Positions 1-9,357 of a stretch of 32,938 nucleotides of DNA are shown here, one piece after another; within the stretch, counting starts at the first letter, position 1; the number at the start of each line of letters is the position of its first letter. The notes beneath the pieces are model-generated. The model had not been told where the DNA came from and searched no databases. It was given only the letters and a program-made list of their open reading frames with translations. Position numbers and translations under genes: made by a program. This DNA is from Pollutimonas bauzanensis_A (GTDB lineage: Bacteria; Pseudomonadota; Gammaproteobacteria; Burkholderiales; Burkholderiaceae_B), in assembly GCF_040393045.1 (NCBI RefSeq), contig NZ_JBEBUX010000034.1, positions 1-32,938 of the forward strand, read 5' to 3'.

Positions 1-70
1 GTCCCAGCCCCTGTGGCAGCCGCCGCTCAAGAAAACAAACCGATAGACTCAGCGACAATAAGCAGCCCCC

Positions 71-1366
71 TCACCGTACCATCCCCGCCGCCGCAGTCTG
101 ATGCGTCGCCGCATCGATCAAAATAAAAGCCCCCGTCACCGAATGCTCAGAATACGAATCCAGCGCCAGGACATCACGTGAAACCAGCGTGACATGCCCG
201 ATGTCATTCATCTCCAGCACGCCGCTCGCTTCTACATGCGACAACTCGTGAATATCGCGTCGCGTATGCACCGCTTTGACCTTCGCTTGCGTAAGCCGCG
301 TACCCTGCTTCAGCCAATACTGCCGCAAAGGACTTAGCGCCTGCTGATCCAGCCAGCAAAGCTCTGCATCGAACTCCTTGGTCACGCGTATCGTTGTGTC
401 CGACTGCACGATAAGATCGCCGCGCGAAACATCGATATCGCGGTCCAGCACCAGCACGACGTTGTCTCCGGCGACTACCGAGGCCACGTCCAGGTCGAAG
501 CGTAACAAGCGAGCTACTTTGGCAACCTGGCCCGCAGGCAATACCCGGATTTCGTCACCGACGCTTAACCGCCCGCCCGCCAGCTGCCCGGCGTAGCCGC
601 GGAAATCATTCACGTCGTGGCCGCCATGGCGTATTACCCATTGCACGAAAAATCGCGAAGAACCTTCGTCTACAGCCGCAGAGATTGGCAGATCTTCCAG
701 CAGGGACAATAACGGTGGGCCACTGTACCAGGGCGTGTTGGCCGAGCCCTCCACCACGTTGTCACCCCTTAAGGCCGAAATGGGAATGATATGGAAATGC
801 TCTATGTCCAGTCTTTCGGCCAGTTCCGTGTATGCCGCACGTATGGCCTCGAATATGACTGGATCCCAGCCAACCAGATCCATTTTATTGACGGCCACCA
901 CTATATTTTTAAGTCCCAGCAATTTTGCCAAAGCGCTGTGGCGCTTGGTTTGCGCCAGCAACTGCCCGTCGCGGGCGCGGCTGGCATCGATCAGGATGAT
1001 CGCGACTTCCGCAGTGGACGCGCCCGTCACCATATTGCGTGTATATTGCTCATGACCAGGAGCATCCGCCACAATAAACTTGCGCCGCGGCGTCGAAAAA
1101 TAGCGGTAGGCCACGTCGATAGTAATGCCCTGTTCCCGCTCGGCTTCAAGGCCGTCGGTCAGCAAGGACAAATCGATTTCACTCGCGGCGACCCGCTTGT
1201 ACTTTGACCGCGTGATGGCGGCAAGCTGATCGGCAAACACACCCTTGCTGTCATACAGCAAACGTCCAATCAGGGTGGACTTGCCGTCGTCCACCGAACC
1301 TGCGGTAATCAGGCGCAGCACGCCAGTGTCGGCGGCTGATATCCAGGATTCATTCACTGCATTCAT
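71..1366 (-). CDS. cysN: Sulfate adenylyltransferase subunit 1 (GTPase subunit)
   Basis: The 431-residue product is the GTPase subunit of ATP sulfurylase; with CysD it makes adenosine 5'-phosphosulfate (APS) from sulfate and ATP in the cytoplasm. Visible GTPase motifs are the P-loop GSVDDGKS (23-30), the G2 region GITIDVAY (80-87), DAPGHE (101-106) and NKMD (160-163), followed by EF-Tu-like beta-barrel domains. The protein ends after these domains: there is no fused APS kinase (CysC) as in NodQ-type proteins. It is a little shorter than E. coli CysN (about 475 residues). Its ATG overlaps the cysD stop codon by one base (TGATG), which indicates translational coupling and supports this start. 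It is the last gene of a cysH-cysD-cysN operon. Confidence 0.95.
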   Translation of the reverse strand: MNAVNESWISAADTGVLRLITAGSVDDGKSTLIGRLLYDSKGVFADQLAAITRSKYKRVAASEIDLSLLTDGLEAEREQGITIDVAYRYFSTPRRKFIVADAPGHEQYTRNMVTGASTAEVAIILIDASRARDGQLLAQTKRHSALAKLLGLKNIVVAVNKMDLVGWDPVIFEAIRAAYTELAERLDIEHFHIIPISALRGDNVVEGSANTPWYSGPPLLSLLEDLPISAAVDEGSSRFFVQWVIRHGGHDVNDFRGYAGQLAGGRLSVGDEIRVLPAGQVAKVARLLRFDLDVASVVAGDNVVLVLDRDIDVSRGDLIVQSDTTIRVTKEFDAELCWLDQQALSPLRQYWLKQGTRLTQAKVKAVHTRRDIHELSHVEASGVLEMNDIGHVTLVSRDVLALDSYSEHSVTGAFILIDAATHQTAAAGMVR

Positions 1367-2274
1367 CAGAAATACCCCAGCTTTTTCCGGCGCTCCATAG
1401 AGGCCTCGGAAGTTTGATCATCCATGCGGGTTGCCCCTCGCTCTGTAATGGTGGTGATGGCCGTCTCGGCAATGATGGCTTCGGGACTGTCAGCACCGGA
1501 TTCCACCGGGCAGGTGCAGGAAATATCGCCTACCGTCCGAAAGCGTACTGTGACGTTCTCGGTCTGCTCTCCTGCCTTGGGCGGTGTAATCGGCGTCACC
1601 GGCACCAGCAGGCCATTGCGTCTGATCACCTCGCGCTCGTGCGCATAGTAAATGGAAGGTAGGCTCAATTTTTCGCGGGCGATGTACTGCCACACATCCA
1701 GTTCCGTCCAGTTGGAAATCGGGAAGACGCGCATGTTTTCACCCGGGTGGACTTTAGTATTGAACAAATTCCATAGCTCGGGGCGCTGGGCCTTGGGATC
1801 CCACTGGCCAAACTCATTGCGAAAGGAAAATACACGCTCTTTGGCGCGGGCCTTTTCTTCGTCTCGCCGGGCTCCGCCTATGCAAGCATCAAAGCCGAAT
1901 TCTTCTATCGCTTCAAGCAATGTCGTCGCCTGCGCCGCGTTACGTGAATCAGTTTCCCGCCGCAAGACTACGGTACCTCTGGCAATGGAGTCTTCGACCC
2001 GGCGCACGATCAGTGTTTCGCCCAATTCGGCAACGTGGCGGTCGCGAAACTCAATGACTTCATCGAAGTTATGCCCAGTGTCGATATGCATCAACGGAAA
2101 AGGAAAGCCGGCGGGTCGAAACGCCTTTTCAGCCAGGCGCAACAGCACGACAGAATCCTTACCCCCCGAAAACAGCAGGACGGGCCGCTCACATTCAGCG
2201 GCGACTTCGCGCAGTATGTAGATAGCCTCGGACTCCAGCCAGTCCAAGTGCGTGCGCGCGGAAATATCACCCAT
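1366..2274 (-). CDS. cysD: Sulfate adenylyltransferase subunit 2
   Basis: This 302-residue protein is the catalytic ATP-pyrophosphatase-type subunit of ATP sulfurylase and partners with CysN. The PP-loop SGGKDS lies at residues 36-41 and the C-terminus ends ERRKKLGYF, as usual in CysD. Length matches the family (about 300 residues). The start is preceded by AAAGGA, located inside the 3' end of cysH, and lies 4 bases after the cysH stop, so the three genes are very likely one transcript. ATG 2274 is the natural start, as the protein begins directly with the conserved helix before the PP-loop. Confidence 0.95.
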   Translation of the reverse strand: MGDISARTHLDWLESEAIYILREVAAECERPVLLFSGGKDSVVLLRLAEKAFRPAGFPFPLMHIDTGHNFDEVIEFRDRHVAELGETLIVRRVEDSIARGTVVLRRETDSRNAAQATTLLEAIEEFGFDACIGGARRDEEKARAKERVFSFRNEFGQWDPKAQRPELWNLFNTKVHPGENMRVFPISNWTELDVWQYIAREKLSLPSIYYAHEREVIRRNGLLVPVTPITPPKAGEQTENVTVRFRTVGDISCTCPVESGADSPEAIIAETAITTITERGATRMDDQTSEASMERRKKLGYF

Positions 2275-2278
2275 GGTC

Positions 2279-3004
2279 TTATCCTTTCAAGTCGTGAAGA
2301 TTGCCGGCATGCAGGCCGCATTCTTTTGATAATTTCTGTTCCCACCACCAACGCCCGGCCCGCAAATCCTCGCCGGGGCGGATCGCCCTGGTACATGGTT
2401 CACAGCCAATCGATGGGTAACCCTGATCGTGCAAAGGGTTGTAAGGGATATCCAGCGCATGAATAACGGCCCAGACCTGATCCACGGACCAGGCGGCCAG
2501 CGGGTTATATTTTGTCAGGCCGAACACAGTGTCATATTCAGCTTCGGGCAGTTCCGTGCGAGTCACAGATTGCTCTCGCCGCTGTCCGGTCAGCCAGGCC
2601 GACCGCCCCTGCAACGCCCGGCGCAATGGCTCCACTTTGCGCATGCCGCAACAGGCTTTGCGCAAATCGACACTTTCGTAAAAACCGAACTCGCCATGCT
2701 CGGCAACGTGGGCGGCTACGACGGTGGCATCGGGCCGCAACGCGGGAACGTCAATACCGTAGCGCTGCTGCACAACTTCACGCATCTTCTGCGTTTCGGT
2801 ATGCAAACGGCCAGTATCCAGCGTAAAAACGCCAATAGGCAACGCCGCCTCGAAAATCGCATGCGACAACAGCATGTCTTCCACGCCAAACGACGAAGCA
2901 AAGACAGCATCGGCATGTCGTCTGCCAATCTGAGCCAAGGTTTGCCTAAGCACGGCCCATAACTGTTCCGTGGAAGAGTCAAGAGAAGTCGAAATTGCGT
3001 TCAT
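2279..3004 (-). CDS. cysH: Adenylyl-sulfate (APS) reductase, assimilatory, CysH family
   Basis: The 241-residue CysH-family reductase reduces activated sulfate to sulfite using thioredoxin-type electron donors. It carries paired cysteines C118-C119 (KACCGMRK) and C201/C204 (GCEPC), the [4Fe-4S] ligand pattern known from assimilatory APS reductases and missing from E. coli-type PAPS reductase. The catalytic cysteine is in the C-terminal ECGLH motif (C229). The signature therefore favours APS over PAPS as substrate, which agrees with the absence of an APS kinase domain on CysN. First gene of the cysHDN operon; it diverges from the glutamate dehydrogenase gene across 256 bases. The gene name is the family name; substrate choice is inferred from the cysteines. 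Confidence 0.93.
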   Translation of the reverse strand: MNAISTSLDSSTEQLWAVLRQTLAQIGRRHADAVFASSFGVEDMLLSHAIFEAALPIGVFTLDTGRLHTETQKMREVVQQRYGIDVPALRPDATVVAAHVAEHGEFGFYESVDLRKACCGMRKVEPLRRALQGRSAWLTGQRREQSVTRTELPEAEYDTVFGLTKYNPLAAWSVDQVWAVIHALDIPYNPLHDQGYPSIGCEPCTRAIRPGEDLRAGRWWWEQKLSKECGLHAGNLHDLKG

Positions 3005-3260
3005 GTCATACCCATCGCCCTTGCAGCAAGTCAGTCTAAAGGCGTAGTCTGACGGTCAAAGGCGCTCGCAGGAACGAATAAATAGTAGAGTGTTTATGCG
3101 AATTCGCTATTACGGCGGTTTCGCCTGGCGCGTCCCTATTTAAATTTATAGGGCAAGAACTGGGGACGTAGTGAGATTGCCGCGCTAAAATCGAGTTTTT
3201 GCCTGCCTTGCGCAGGTTTTACTCATTGCTTCGTTCAATTTAACGCTTGAGGTCGTAATC
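3005..3260. other. Divergent intergenic region cysH / glutamate dehydrogenase
   Basis: This 256-base gap must hold the promoters for the cys operon (leftward) and the dehydrogenase gene (rightward). Visible elements are a perfect 10-bp palindrome GCGAATTCGC at 3098-3107, a nested inverted repeat at 3131-3168, and a TAAAAT hexamer at 3187-3192 that could be a -10 box for the rightward gene. A TACTAT hexamer on the minus strand near 3083-3088 could serve the cys operon. I found no convincing paired -35 boxes and no recognisable CysB site, so no promoter is called. Confidence 0.4.
3131..3168. repeat. Nested inverted repeat, REP-like
   Basis: The outer arms CGTCCC (3131-3136) and GGGACG (3163-3168) enclose the inner arms CCCTAT (3134-3139) and ATAGGG (3148-3153), around an AT-rich centre. 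The right end contains GCAAGAACTGGGG (3153-3165), repeated exactly at 3305-3317 inside the start of the dehydrogenase gene. The look (GTCCC, AT core, GGGGACG) resembles dispersed palindromic elements in betaproteobacteria, but that is an impression from memory. It could also be an operator. Confidence 0.4.
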
Positions 3261-4550
3261 ATGTCAGAACACCCTACGCACGCACTCCCCTCTTACCTGA
3301 ATTCGCAAGAACTGGGGCCGTGGGGCGTATATCTGGAGCAGGTCGAGCGGGTAACACCTTACTTGGGCAAACTCAGCAAATGGGTTGAAACCCTAAAACG
3401 GCCGAAGCGTTCCCTGATCGTTGACGTACCTGTCGAACTCGATAACGGAACCATCGCTCACTTCGAAGGCTACCGCGTACAACACAACACCACGCGTGGT
3501 CCCGGCAAAGGCGGCGTACGATTCCACCAAGACGTCACGTTGTCTGAAGTCATGGCTCTTGCAGCCTGGATGTCAGTCAAGACCGCAGCGGTCAACTTGC
3601 CATTTGGCGGCGCCAAAGGCGGTATAAGAATGGATCCGCGAAACTATTCCAGGGGCGAACTCGAACGCATTACACGCCGCTATACCAGCGAAATCGGCGT
3701 AATTATCGGGCCCAATAAAGATATTCCTGCACCCGACGTCAACACCAATGCGCAGACCATGGCATGGATGATGGACACTTATTCCATGAACGAAGGCGCG
3801 ACCACCACAGGCGTAGTCACCGGAAAGCCGGTATCGCTGGGCGGCAGTCTGGGCCGTGTCGAAGCCACGGGTCGCGGCGTGTACGTAGTGGGTTGCGAAG
3901 CAGCCCGCGACAAAGGCATACCTATTGAAGGCGCTCGTGTCGTCATTCAGGGCTTCGGAAACGTGGGCGGCACAGCCGCACGTTTGTTCTACGAAGCCGG
4001 CGCCAAAGTCATCGCGGTTCAAGATCACACTGGCTGCGTCCACAACGCCAACGGTCTGGAAGTACTGACACTGCTTAAGCACGTTGAAGAAAACGGCGGC
4101 GTAGCCGGCTGCCCCAATGCCGAAAGCATGGATGCCGCCGACTTCTGGGCGTTGGAAACCGAGCTGCTTATCCCCGCTGCCCTGGAAAGCCAGATCCACG
4201 AAGGCAACGCCAATTCAGTGCGCGCCAAAATCGTTATCGAAGGCGCCAACGGCCCAACCACACCGGAAGCGGACGACATCCTTACCTCCAACGGCACACT
4301 GATCGTGCCTGATGTTCTGGCCAACGCCGGCGGTGTCACTGTCAGCTACTTCGAGTGGGTGCAGGATTTCTCAAGCTTCTACTGGACCGAACCGGAAATC
4401 AACCATCGCCTGGAAGCGATGATGCGCGCGGCGTACACATCGGTGTCCGCGGTTTCGAACGAACACAAGGTGACGCAACGCACCGCGGCATTCATTACCG
4501 CCTGCACACGCATTCTTGAGTCGCGCGAAGTACGGGGCCTGTACCCTTAA
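3261..4550 (+). CDS. gdhA: Glutamate dehydrogenase (Glu/Leu/Phe/Val family)
   Basis: The 429-residue enzyme interconverts glutamate and 2-oxoglutarate plus ammonium. The substrate domain shows GPGKGGVRFH (80-89) and LPFGGAKGG (113-121), with K119 as the expected catalytic lysine, then PAPDVNTN (157-162). The Rossmann dinucleotide site is GFGNVGG (231-237); an acidic residue after the second strand (D255, AVQDH) fits NAD(H) better than NADP(H), but cofactor use is inference. GAGG lies about 8 bases before the ATG. Length is normal for hexameric bacterial enzymes. The gene stands alone on the plus strand and its TAA overlaps the treY stop codon on the other strand (TTAA, 4547-4550), so the two transcripts converge with no terminator hairpin between them. 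Confidence 0.93.
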   Translation: MSEHPTHALPSYLNSQELGPWGVYLEQVERVTPYLGKLSKWVETLKRPKRSLIVDVPVELDNGTIAHFEGYRVQHNTTRGPGKGGVRFHQDVTLSEVMALAAWMSVKTAAVNLPFGGAKGGIRMDPRNYSRGELERITRRYTSEIGVIIGPNKDIPAPDVNTNAQTMAWMMDTYSMNEGATTTGVVTGKPVSLGGSLGRVEATGRGVYVVGCEAARDKGIPIEGARVVIQGFGNVGGTAARLFYEAGAKVIAVQDHTGCVHNANGLEVLTLLKHVEENGGVAGCPNAESMDAADFWALETELLIPAALESQIHEGNANSVRAKIVIEGANGPTTPEADDILTSNGTLIVPDVLANAGGVTVSYFEWVQDFSSFYWTEPEINHRLEAMMRAAYTSVSAVSNEHKVTQRTAAFITACTRILESREVRGLYP

Positions 4551-7222
4551 CCAGCCCGCAGCAGCGCCACGGGCAGGCCAGCAAGCATTTCGGACAGCGG
4601 CAAGCTGCTGTCCGGCCTGACTTGGTGCCTGCGGTCTGCCAGCACATCATGCAAGCCCGCGCCGATATACCGACGCGGCAACGCCACCGCAGTATCGTTC
4701 CAGAACAGCGGATCTATCTGGGGCAGCCCTTGGCTGCCATGCCCGGCCACCCCCTGCGAACATACGCGAGGCACAACGACCACTACTTGCTGCGCCTGCC
4801 ACGTACGCAGAAACGCCAGAACATGGTCGCGCTTATCCCCCAGGACAGGCAGGCAAACATACTCCCCGCAAGCAAACACATCTGGCAGCTCGCGCCGCAG
4901 CGCCAATGCCCTTGCCAGCACCGCCTGTTTCACGCGGCCATCCGTCCAGTTGCTCAGCAAGGAGTCCATGCTGGTGCTGGCAGCCAATGCTGACAATCCA
5001 GCCTGGCGCAGCGAATAATCCACCTCCCGGCGATTATCAGGATCCACCAGGCTGAAATCCCAAAATTCGGTTCCCTGGTACAGGTCCGGCACTCCTGGGC
5101 TGCATACACGCAGCAAGGTTTGCGTCAATCCATTCACCGCCCCCGCGGCGGTTATTGTCTGTGTAAATGCTGCAATATCGCGCAACAGCTCGTGCCCTGG
5201 CCCGCCGGGCATCAAGCTGAATACAAAGTCGGCGCTTTGCTGCTCATAAGCCAGATCCGGTTCGAACCAACCCGAATTGATCTTCGCTTCTCGCAACGCC
5301 TTCATTTGCCACTGGACGATACGTTCGGCGTAACGCTCCATGCCAACGGCATCGTCAGCGGATAGTTGCAGCGGCCATGCCCCCACCAGCATCTGGAAAA
5401 GCATGTAGCGCTCGCCAGCCTGGGTGCCGTCGGCCGGCGGCATACTGCCAGGCCAATGCAACCAGCGTTGACTGGCCTGGGCCCAGGACTGCGGCATTTC
5501 GCTGAGCACGGCCAGCCTGGCTCTCACGTCTTCGCCGCGCTTATGATCGTGAGTCGCCGTTGCCAGCAAGGAGCGCGGCGCATGCGGCACGCGCCATAAA
5601 TTCTGCTGGTGAAAGGTTTCGGGCAGAGTCGCCAATACCGCCGGATCCGAGCCGACCTCGTTGCGTGACAACAAGCGCCCATAACGATAGAAAACCGTAT
5701 CCTCCAGCGATTTGGCTGCCAATGGCGGCGTCAACTGTTGGAAACGCCGCACCGCTTCGCACTGCAGATCGCGCACACTCGCCTGAGCCTCAGGTGCCGA
5801 CGCCACCGGGCTTGCGCCTAACCAGACATCCAGCATTTCCAGCAGCAGTTGTTCGCTACTTTGCGCCCCGTCCAATCGGGCATGGGCCTCTCGCATAGCC
5901 TGATCGAAACAGGCCGAGTCGGCGTCATCTCGACCATCAACTTGCGCATAGGTCCGGTACACATGGAACACCGTCAGTAACGCATCCAGGACACGGCCAA
6001 TCGCCTCACTCGTCCAGTCCCTGGTATAGACACTGGTTCGAGCCAGCCTCGACAACGCACGCAGCAGCCCCTTTCGTTCCGCCACGAAATGACGTTGCAG
6101 CATCAAGCGCCTGGCATCGTGCACAAAGCTGCTGATCGGCCGGCTATCCCCGCTCACCGACTGCCAATGGGCCGTCAACAAGGATTCGCCCGCCAGGTCA
6201 TGCAACACGGCTGCGGCCTGATCCATGAAATCGTAGCCGCTGGTGCCGTCGACGTGCCAGTTGTCACCCAGAGTTTCGCCTTTCGCCAGAATTTTCTCAA
6301 CTATCAGCCAAGGCGCGTCTTGGCGCAGTACGGCTGGTCGAAGCTCGACGCGTTGCCTGAGCGCCTGGGATAGCTGCCGGCAATAATCAACAGGCTCAGC
6401 CAGGCCATCGACATGGTCCACCCGCAAGCCGTCAATCAACCCTTCGGCGAACAGGCGTAGCGGCAGTGCATGCACCTCATCGAAGACTTGTTGCCGCTCT
6501 ACCCTTACTCCGATCAGTTCACTGATTTCGAAGAAGCGGCGCCAGTTGATGATATCGGCAGCACAGCGCCACCAAGACAGACGGTAATGCTGCCGCTCCA
6601 GCAGGCCATGCAAACGTTGCTGCCCCTGGGAATTACGGCTGTCGTATTGCGCCAGCGCCTGACTCGGGTCATCCCCTTCGCATCGCAACGAGCCCGGCGC
6701 CACTGGGTAGCGCGCACCGCAAGCATCAATTTGAAACGCGTCGGCGGCATCGTCAAAAACCAGCCGAATATCACCACTGACCAACGCTTGCCCGTACGAA
6801 CAAGCCAGGAAAGGCGCCAGTACCTTGCCAGCCAAGTCTGTCTGCGGCGGCTCCCAATCGATATCGAACCATGACGCATAAGCGCTTTGCCGCCCATGCA
6901 TCAGCACATCCCACCACCATGCGTTGCCCGGATGAGTCGCCATGTGATTAGGGACAATATCCAGAATCAACCCCATGCCGTGTTCACGCAGCCGCAGAAC
7001 CAGCAACTTTAAGGCGGGTTCTCCGCCCAACTCCGGGCTTACCACGGAATGATCGATGACGTCATAGCCATGCATCGACCCGGGCCGTGCGCGCGAAATG
7101 GGCGAGCTGTAAAAATGACTGATGCCCAACGCAGCATAGTACGGGACCTGCTCGCAGGCGTCCCGCAGGGTAAAGCCGGCATGCAGCTGCAAACGGACCG
7201 TAGCCCTGGGCGTGGTGGTCAT
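4547..7222 (-). CDS. treY: Malto-oligosyltrehalose synthase
   Basis: This 891-residue GH13 enzyme converts the reducing end of a maltodextrin into a trehalose unit (maltooligosyl trehalose), the first step of the TreY/TreZ route. Sequence evidence: the family-typical N-terminus (TVRLQLHAGF, YSSPISRARPGSMHGYD), DIVPNHMA (88-95), nucleophile D269 in GLRVDHVDGL, acid E309 in VEKIL and D559 in ATHDHKRGED. Length is within the broad family range. Its ATG overlaps the malQ stop (ATGA) and is preceded by GGAGG, so the start is firm. It is the last gene of the alpha-glucan operon; its product supplies the substrate of TreZ, encoded two genes upstream. Confidence 0.95.
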   Translation of the reverse strand: MTTTPRATVRLQLHAGFTLRDACEQVPYYAALGISHFYSSPISRARPGSMHGYDVIDHSVVSPELGGEPALKLLVLRLREHGMGLILDIVPNHMATHPGNAWWWDVLMHGRQSAYASWFDIDWEPPQTDLAGKVLAPFLACSYGQALVSGDIRLVFDDAADAFQIDACGARYPVAPGSLRCEGDDPSQALAQYDSRNSQGQQRLHGLLERQHYRLSWWRCAADIINWRRFFEISELIGVRVERQQVFDEVHALPLRLFAEGLIDGLRVDHVDGLAEPVDYCRQLSQALRQRVELRPAVLRQDAPWLIVEKILAKGETLGDNWHVDGTSGYDFMDQAAAVLHDLAGESLLTAHWQSVSGDSRPISSFVHDARRLMLQRHFVAERKGLLRALSRLARTSVYTRDWTSEAIGRVLDALLTVFHVYRTYAQVDGRDDADSACFDQAMREAHARLDGAQSSEQLLLEMLDVWLGASPVASAPEAQASVRDLQCEAVRRFQQLTPPLAAKSLEDTVFYRYGRLLSRNEVGSDPAVLATLPETFHQQNLWRVPHAPRSLLATATHDHKRGEDVRARLAVLSEMPQSWAQASQRWLHWPGSMPPADGTQAGERYMLFQMLVGAWPLQLSADDAVGMERYAERIVQWQMKALREAKINSGWFEPDLAYEQQSADFVFSLMPGGPGHELLRDIAAFTQTITAAGAVNGLTQTLLRVCSPGVPDLYQGTEFWDFSLVDPDNRREVDYSLRQAGLSALAASTSMDSLLSNWTDGRVKQAVLARALALRRELPDVFACGEYVCLPVLGDKRDHVLAFLRTWQAQQVVVVVPRVCSQGVAGHGSQGLPQIDPLFWNDTAVALPRRYIGAGLHDVLADRRHQVRPDSSLPLSEMLAGLPVALLRAG

Positions 7223-9357
7223 GAGTGCCTCCTGCCATGCTTGATTGCGTCAATGCTACGCCTGACATCGGGCCGGGAAAAAATACCGTCGACACCGGCA
7301 GGCAGGCACTGAACCCAGTTTGGATGAGCGACTGGGTCTGCGCCTTCGCTACCCGGCAAATTCGGTTGCTCTATCAAGCCCAGCAAATCCTCCAGCGGAA
7401 TAATGACCAGCGGCGCCGGCGTGCTGGACACGAATTCCAATATGGCCTCCCGTGGCGCGGCGACCGGAAGTCCGGTGTCGGGTGAGCTGATACAACCCGC
7501 ATCCCGCAACGCCTTCCAAAGCGCCGTCTTCTCATGCTTGCGAATGTCGCGCTGTTGCGCTGCTGCGCCGTCCGGTATCTGCCCCAGCCGTTCTCGCCAG
7601 TCCAGGTCTCTTGCTTCCCACCAACCCGCCAGCGTGGGAAGGTCATGGGTGGTAGTCGTTGCGATGGCATGAGCAGACCATTCATGCGGCGGTAAAAAGC
7701 CTGCGGAAGATCGCTCGAACCACAGCACACTGGTACCCAATATGCCTTGCTGCCTGAGCGTGTCGTTGAAACCTTCCGGCACCGTGCCCAGGTTCTCGCC
7801 GACCACGATGGCTTTGTGACGCCATGCTTCCAAGGCCAACAGACGCATCATGTCGGCGCGTGGATAGCGCATATACACACCATCGACTGGGCTCGCGCCC
7901 TGCGGGATCAACCACATGCGGGCCAGCCCCAGAATATGGTCTATGCGTACACCTCCCGCATGCCTCAATGCCGCCCGCAGTGTTTCCAGAAAAGCGATAT
8001 AGCCATTCTGCCGCAAGGCGCGGGGCGACAAGGCGGTAAGGCTCCAATATTGACCCCGCGATTGGTATAAATCAGGCGGCGCGCCTACTGACACCCCTGT
8101 CAGCATCTCGCCCTGGCGGCTCCAGGCATGGCTGCCACGCGGGTCAGTTCCAATAGCCAGGTCAGTAATCAAGCCTATGGACATGCCCGCGGCACGCGCG
8201 CTGTCTTGCACATGCCTCAATCCCTCATCGGCAAGCCACTGCAAAAACACATGAAAGTCGATATCAGCTTCATGTTGCATCGCATATGCCTGCACACACT
8301 GGCCCAAGGGATCATGCAATTGAGCAGGCCAGTCTTGCCATCCACTTGCCGGACCCAACACAGCCCGATAATGAGCATGCAAGGCCTCGTAGCGCGCATG
8401 GCTTTCCAGCGCCTCGCCGCCCTGTCGCCTGAAAGCCGTATAACGTTCGACAAGCGCGTCTGCGGCTTGTCGGCGGAAACGATCGAACAGCTGCCTGAGC
8501 AAAGCCAGGCGCTTGGGCAAAATGCAATTCCAATCGACCACACTGGCGCGACGCGCCTTATCGCCATTCCAGTCAGCAACCAGTTCTCTCGTCGCCTGGC
8601 TGACCTCGAGTTCGCCCATGACTATTGCCGGGTCGATATAGGCGACGTTCAGGAACAGGCGGCTGGAAGGGGAATAAGGACTATAGCGTTGTGGGTCGGC
8701 GCTGAACATGGCGTGCACTGGGCTGATCGCCAACGCGCTGGCAGATGCCTGCCCGGCATGGCGGGCTAAGCGGGCCAAAGCGCCAAAATCGCCGCCGCTC
8801 GTCCAGCCCGGCCAGACAGGCAGGTTGCCTGAAGCGCTCTCCGACACGCGGCTCAAGCTATAGACTTGCGCTGATATGCCCCAGTGGCACGTGTCTCGTT
8901 GGCCGGCAATATCATCGATGGAAGGACAGCGCTTTGGCGCGACGGCAAGTGTAATCTGCAGCGGCCCAATCAACAGTTGGTGGTATCCGGTCTGCTGAAC
9001 CCCCCGGATGCTGGCCATGCCTGGGCCAACGCTATTGGCCATGCCGGCATACTGGCTACCGTCTTCCAGGTTCAAGACATACGCCAGCGGGCCAGCGTAG
9101 GCAAACACAGGCGGTTCGTCCACATCGACGATAAGCATGGCGCCGGGTGAAGACAAACCGCTCTGCTCCAGTTCACACTGGCTATCGGCAATCTGCTGCG
9201 CGTTGCCGCAGGGCAGGCCTAGAGTATCCAACATACTACGTAATATTGGTTCTTTCACCTGGTGCATCTGGCCATGCACATCTTGCCAGGCCGGCTCCAG
9301 CCCGACCGTTTCCGAGAGCCGCAGCAAAGCAGGGTCGACCGACATGAAACTATGCAT
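7219..9357 (-). CDS. malQ: 4-alpha-glucanotransferase (amylomaltase)
   Basis: The 712-residue GH77 enzyme moves alpha-1,4-glucan segments between maltodextrins and releases glucose. Catalytic residues are visible: nucleophile D473 (GGVRIDHILGL), acid/base E521 (VVGENLGTVPEG) and D572 (TTTHDLPTLAGWW). It belongs to the long form with an N-terminal extension of about 160 residues before the barrel, as in E. coli MalQ. The chosen ATG (9355-9357) overlaps the end of treZ by 8 bases and has GAAGG about 8 bases upstream; an internal ATG at 9343-9345 is less likely. Within the operon it probably recycles short glucans left by GlgX and TreY/TreZ. Confidence 0.94.
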   Translation of the reverse strand: MHSFMSVDPALLRLSETVGLEPAWQDVHGQMHQVKEPILRSMLDTLGLPCGNAQQIADSQCELEQSGLSSPGAMLIVDVDEPPVFAYAGPLAYVLNLEDGSQYAGMANSVGPGMASIRGVQQTGYHQLLIGPLQITLAVAPKRCPSIDDIAGQRDTCHWGISAQVYSLSRVSESASGNLPVWPGWTSGGDFGALARLARHAGQASASALAISPVHAMFSADPQRYSPYSPSSRLFLNVAYIDPAIVMGELEVSQATRELVADWNGDKARRASVVDWNCILPKRLALLRQLFDRFRRQAADALVERYTAFRRQGGEALESHARYEALHAHYRAVLGPASGWQDWPAQLHDPLGQCVQAYAMQHEADIDFHVFLQWLADEGLRHVQDSARAAGMSIGLITDLAIGTDPRGSHAWSRQGEMLTGVSVGAPPDLYQSRGQYWSLTALSPRALRQNGYIAFLETLRAALRHAGGVRIDHILGLARMWLIPQGASPVDGVYMRYPRADMMRLLALEAWRHKAIVVGENLGTVPEGFNDTLRQQGILGTSVLWFERSSAGFLPPHEWSAHAIATTTTHDLPTLAGWWEARDLDWRERLGQIPDGAAAQQRDIRKHEKTALWKALRDAGCISSPDTGLPVAAPREAILEFVSSTPAPLVIIPLEDLLGLIEQPNLPGSEGADPVAHPNWVQCLPAGVDGIFSRPDVRRSIDAIKHGRRHS

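Noticed and set aside
1652..2221. Long antisense open frame over cysD (189 codons)
   Set aside because: Composition has no family features and it lies fully opposite a certain gene; typical GC-rich shadow frame.
6243..6259. GG-N10-GC match on the minus strand inside treY (TGGCACGTCGACGGCAC)
   Set aside because: The spacing fits sigma-54, but the -12 half (CGGCA) lacks the conserved T residues and the site lies mid-gene with no start nearby; probably chance.
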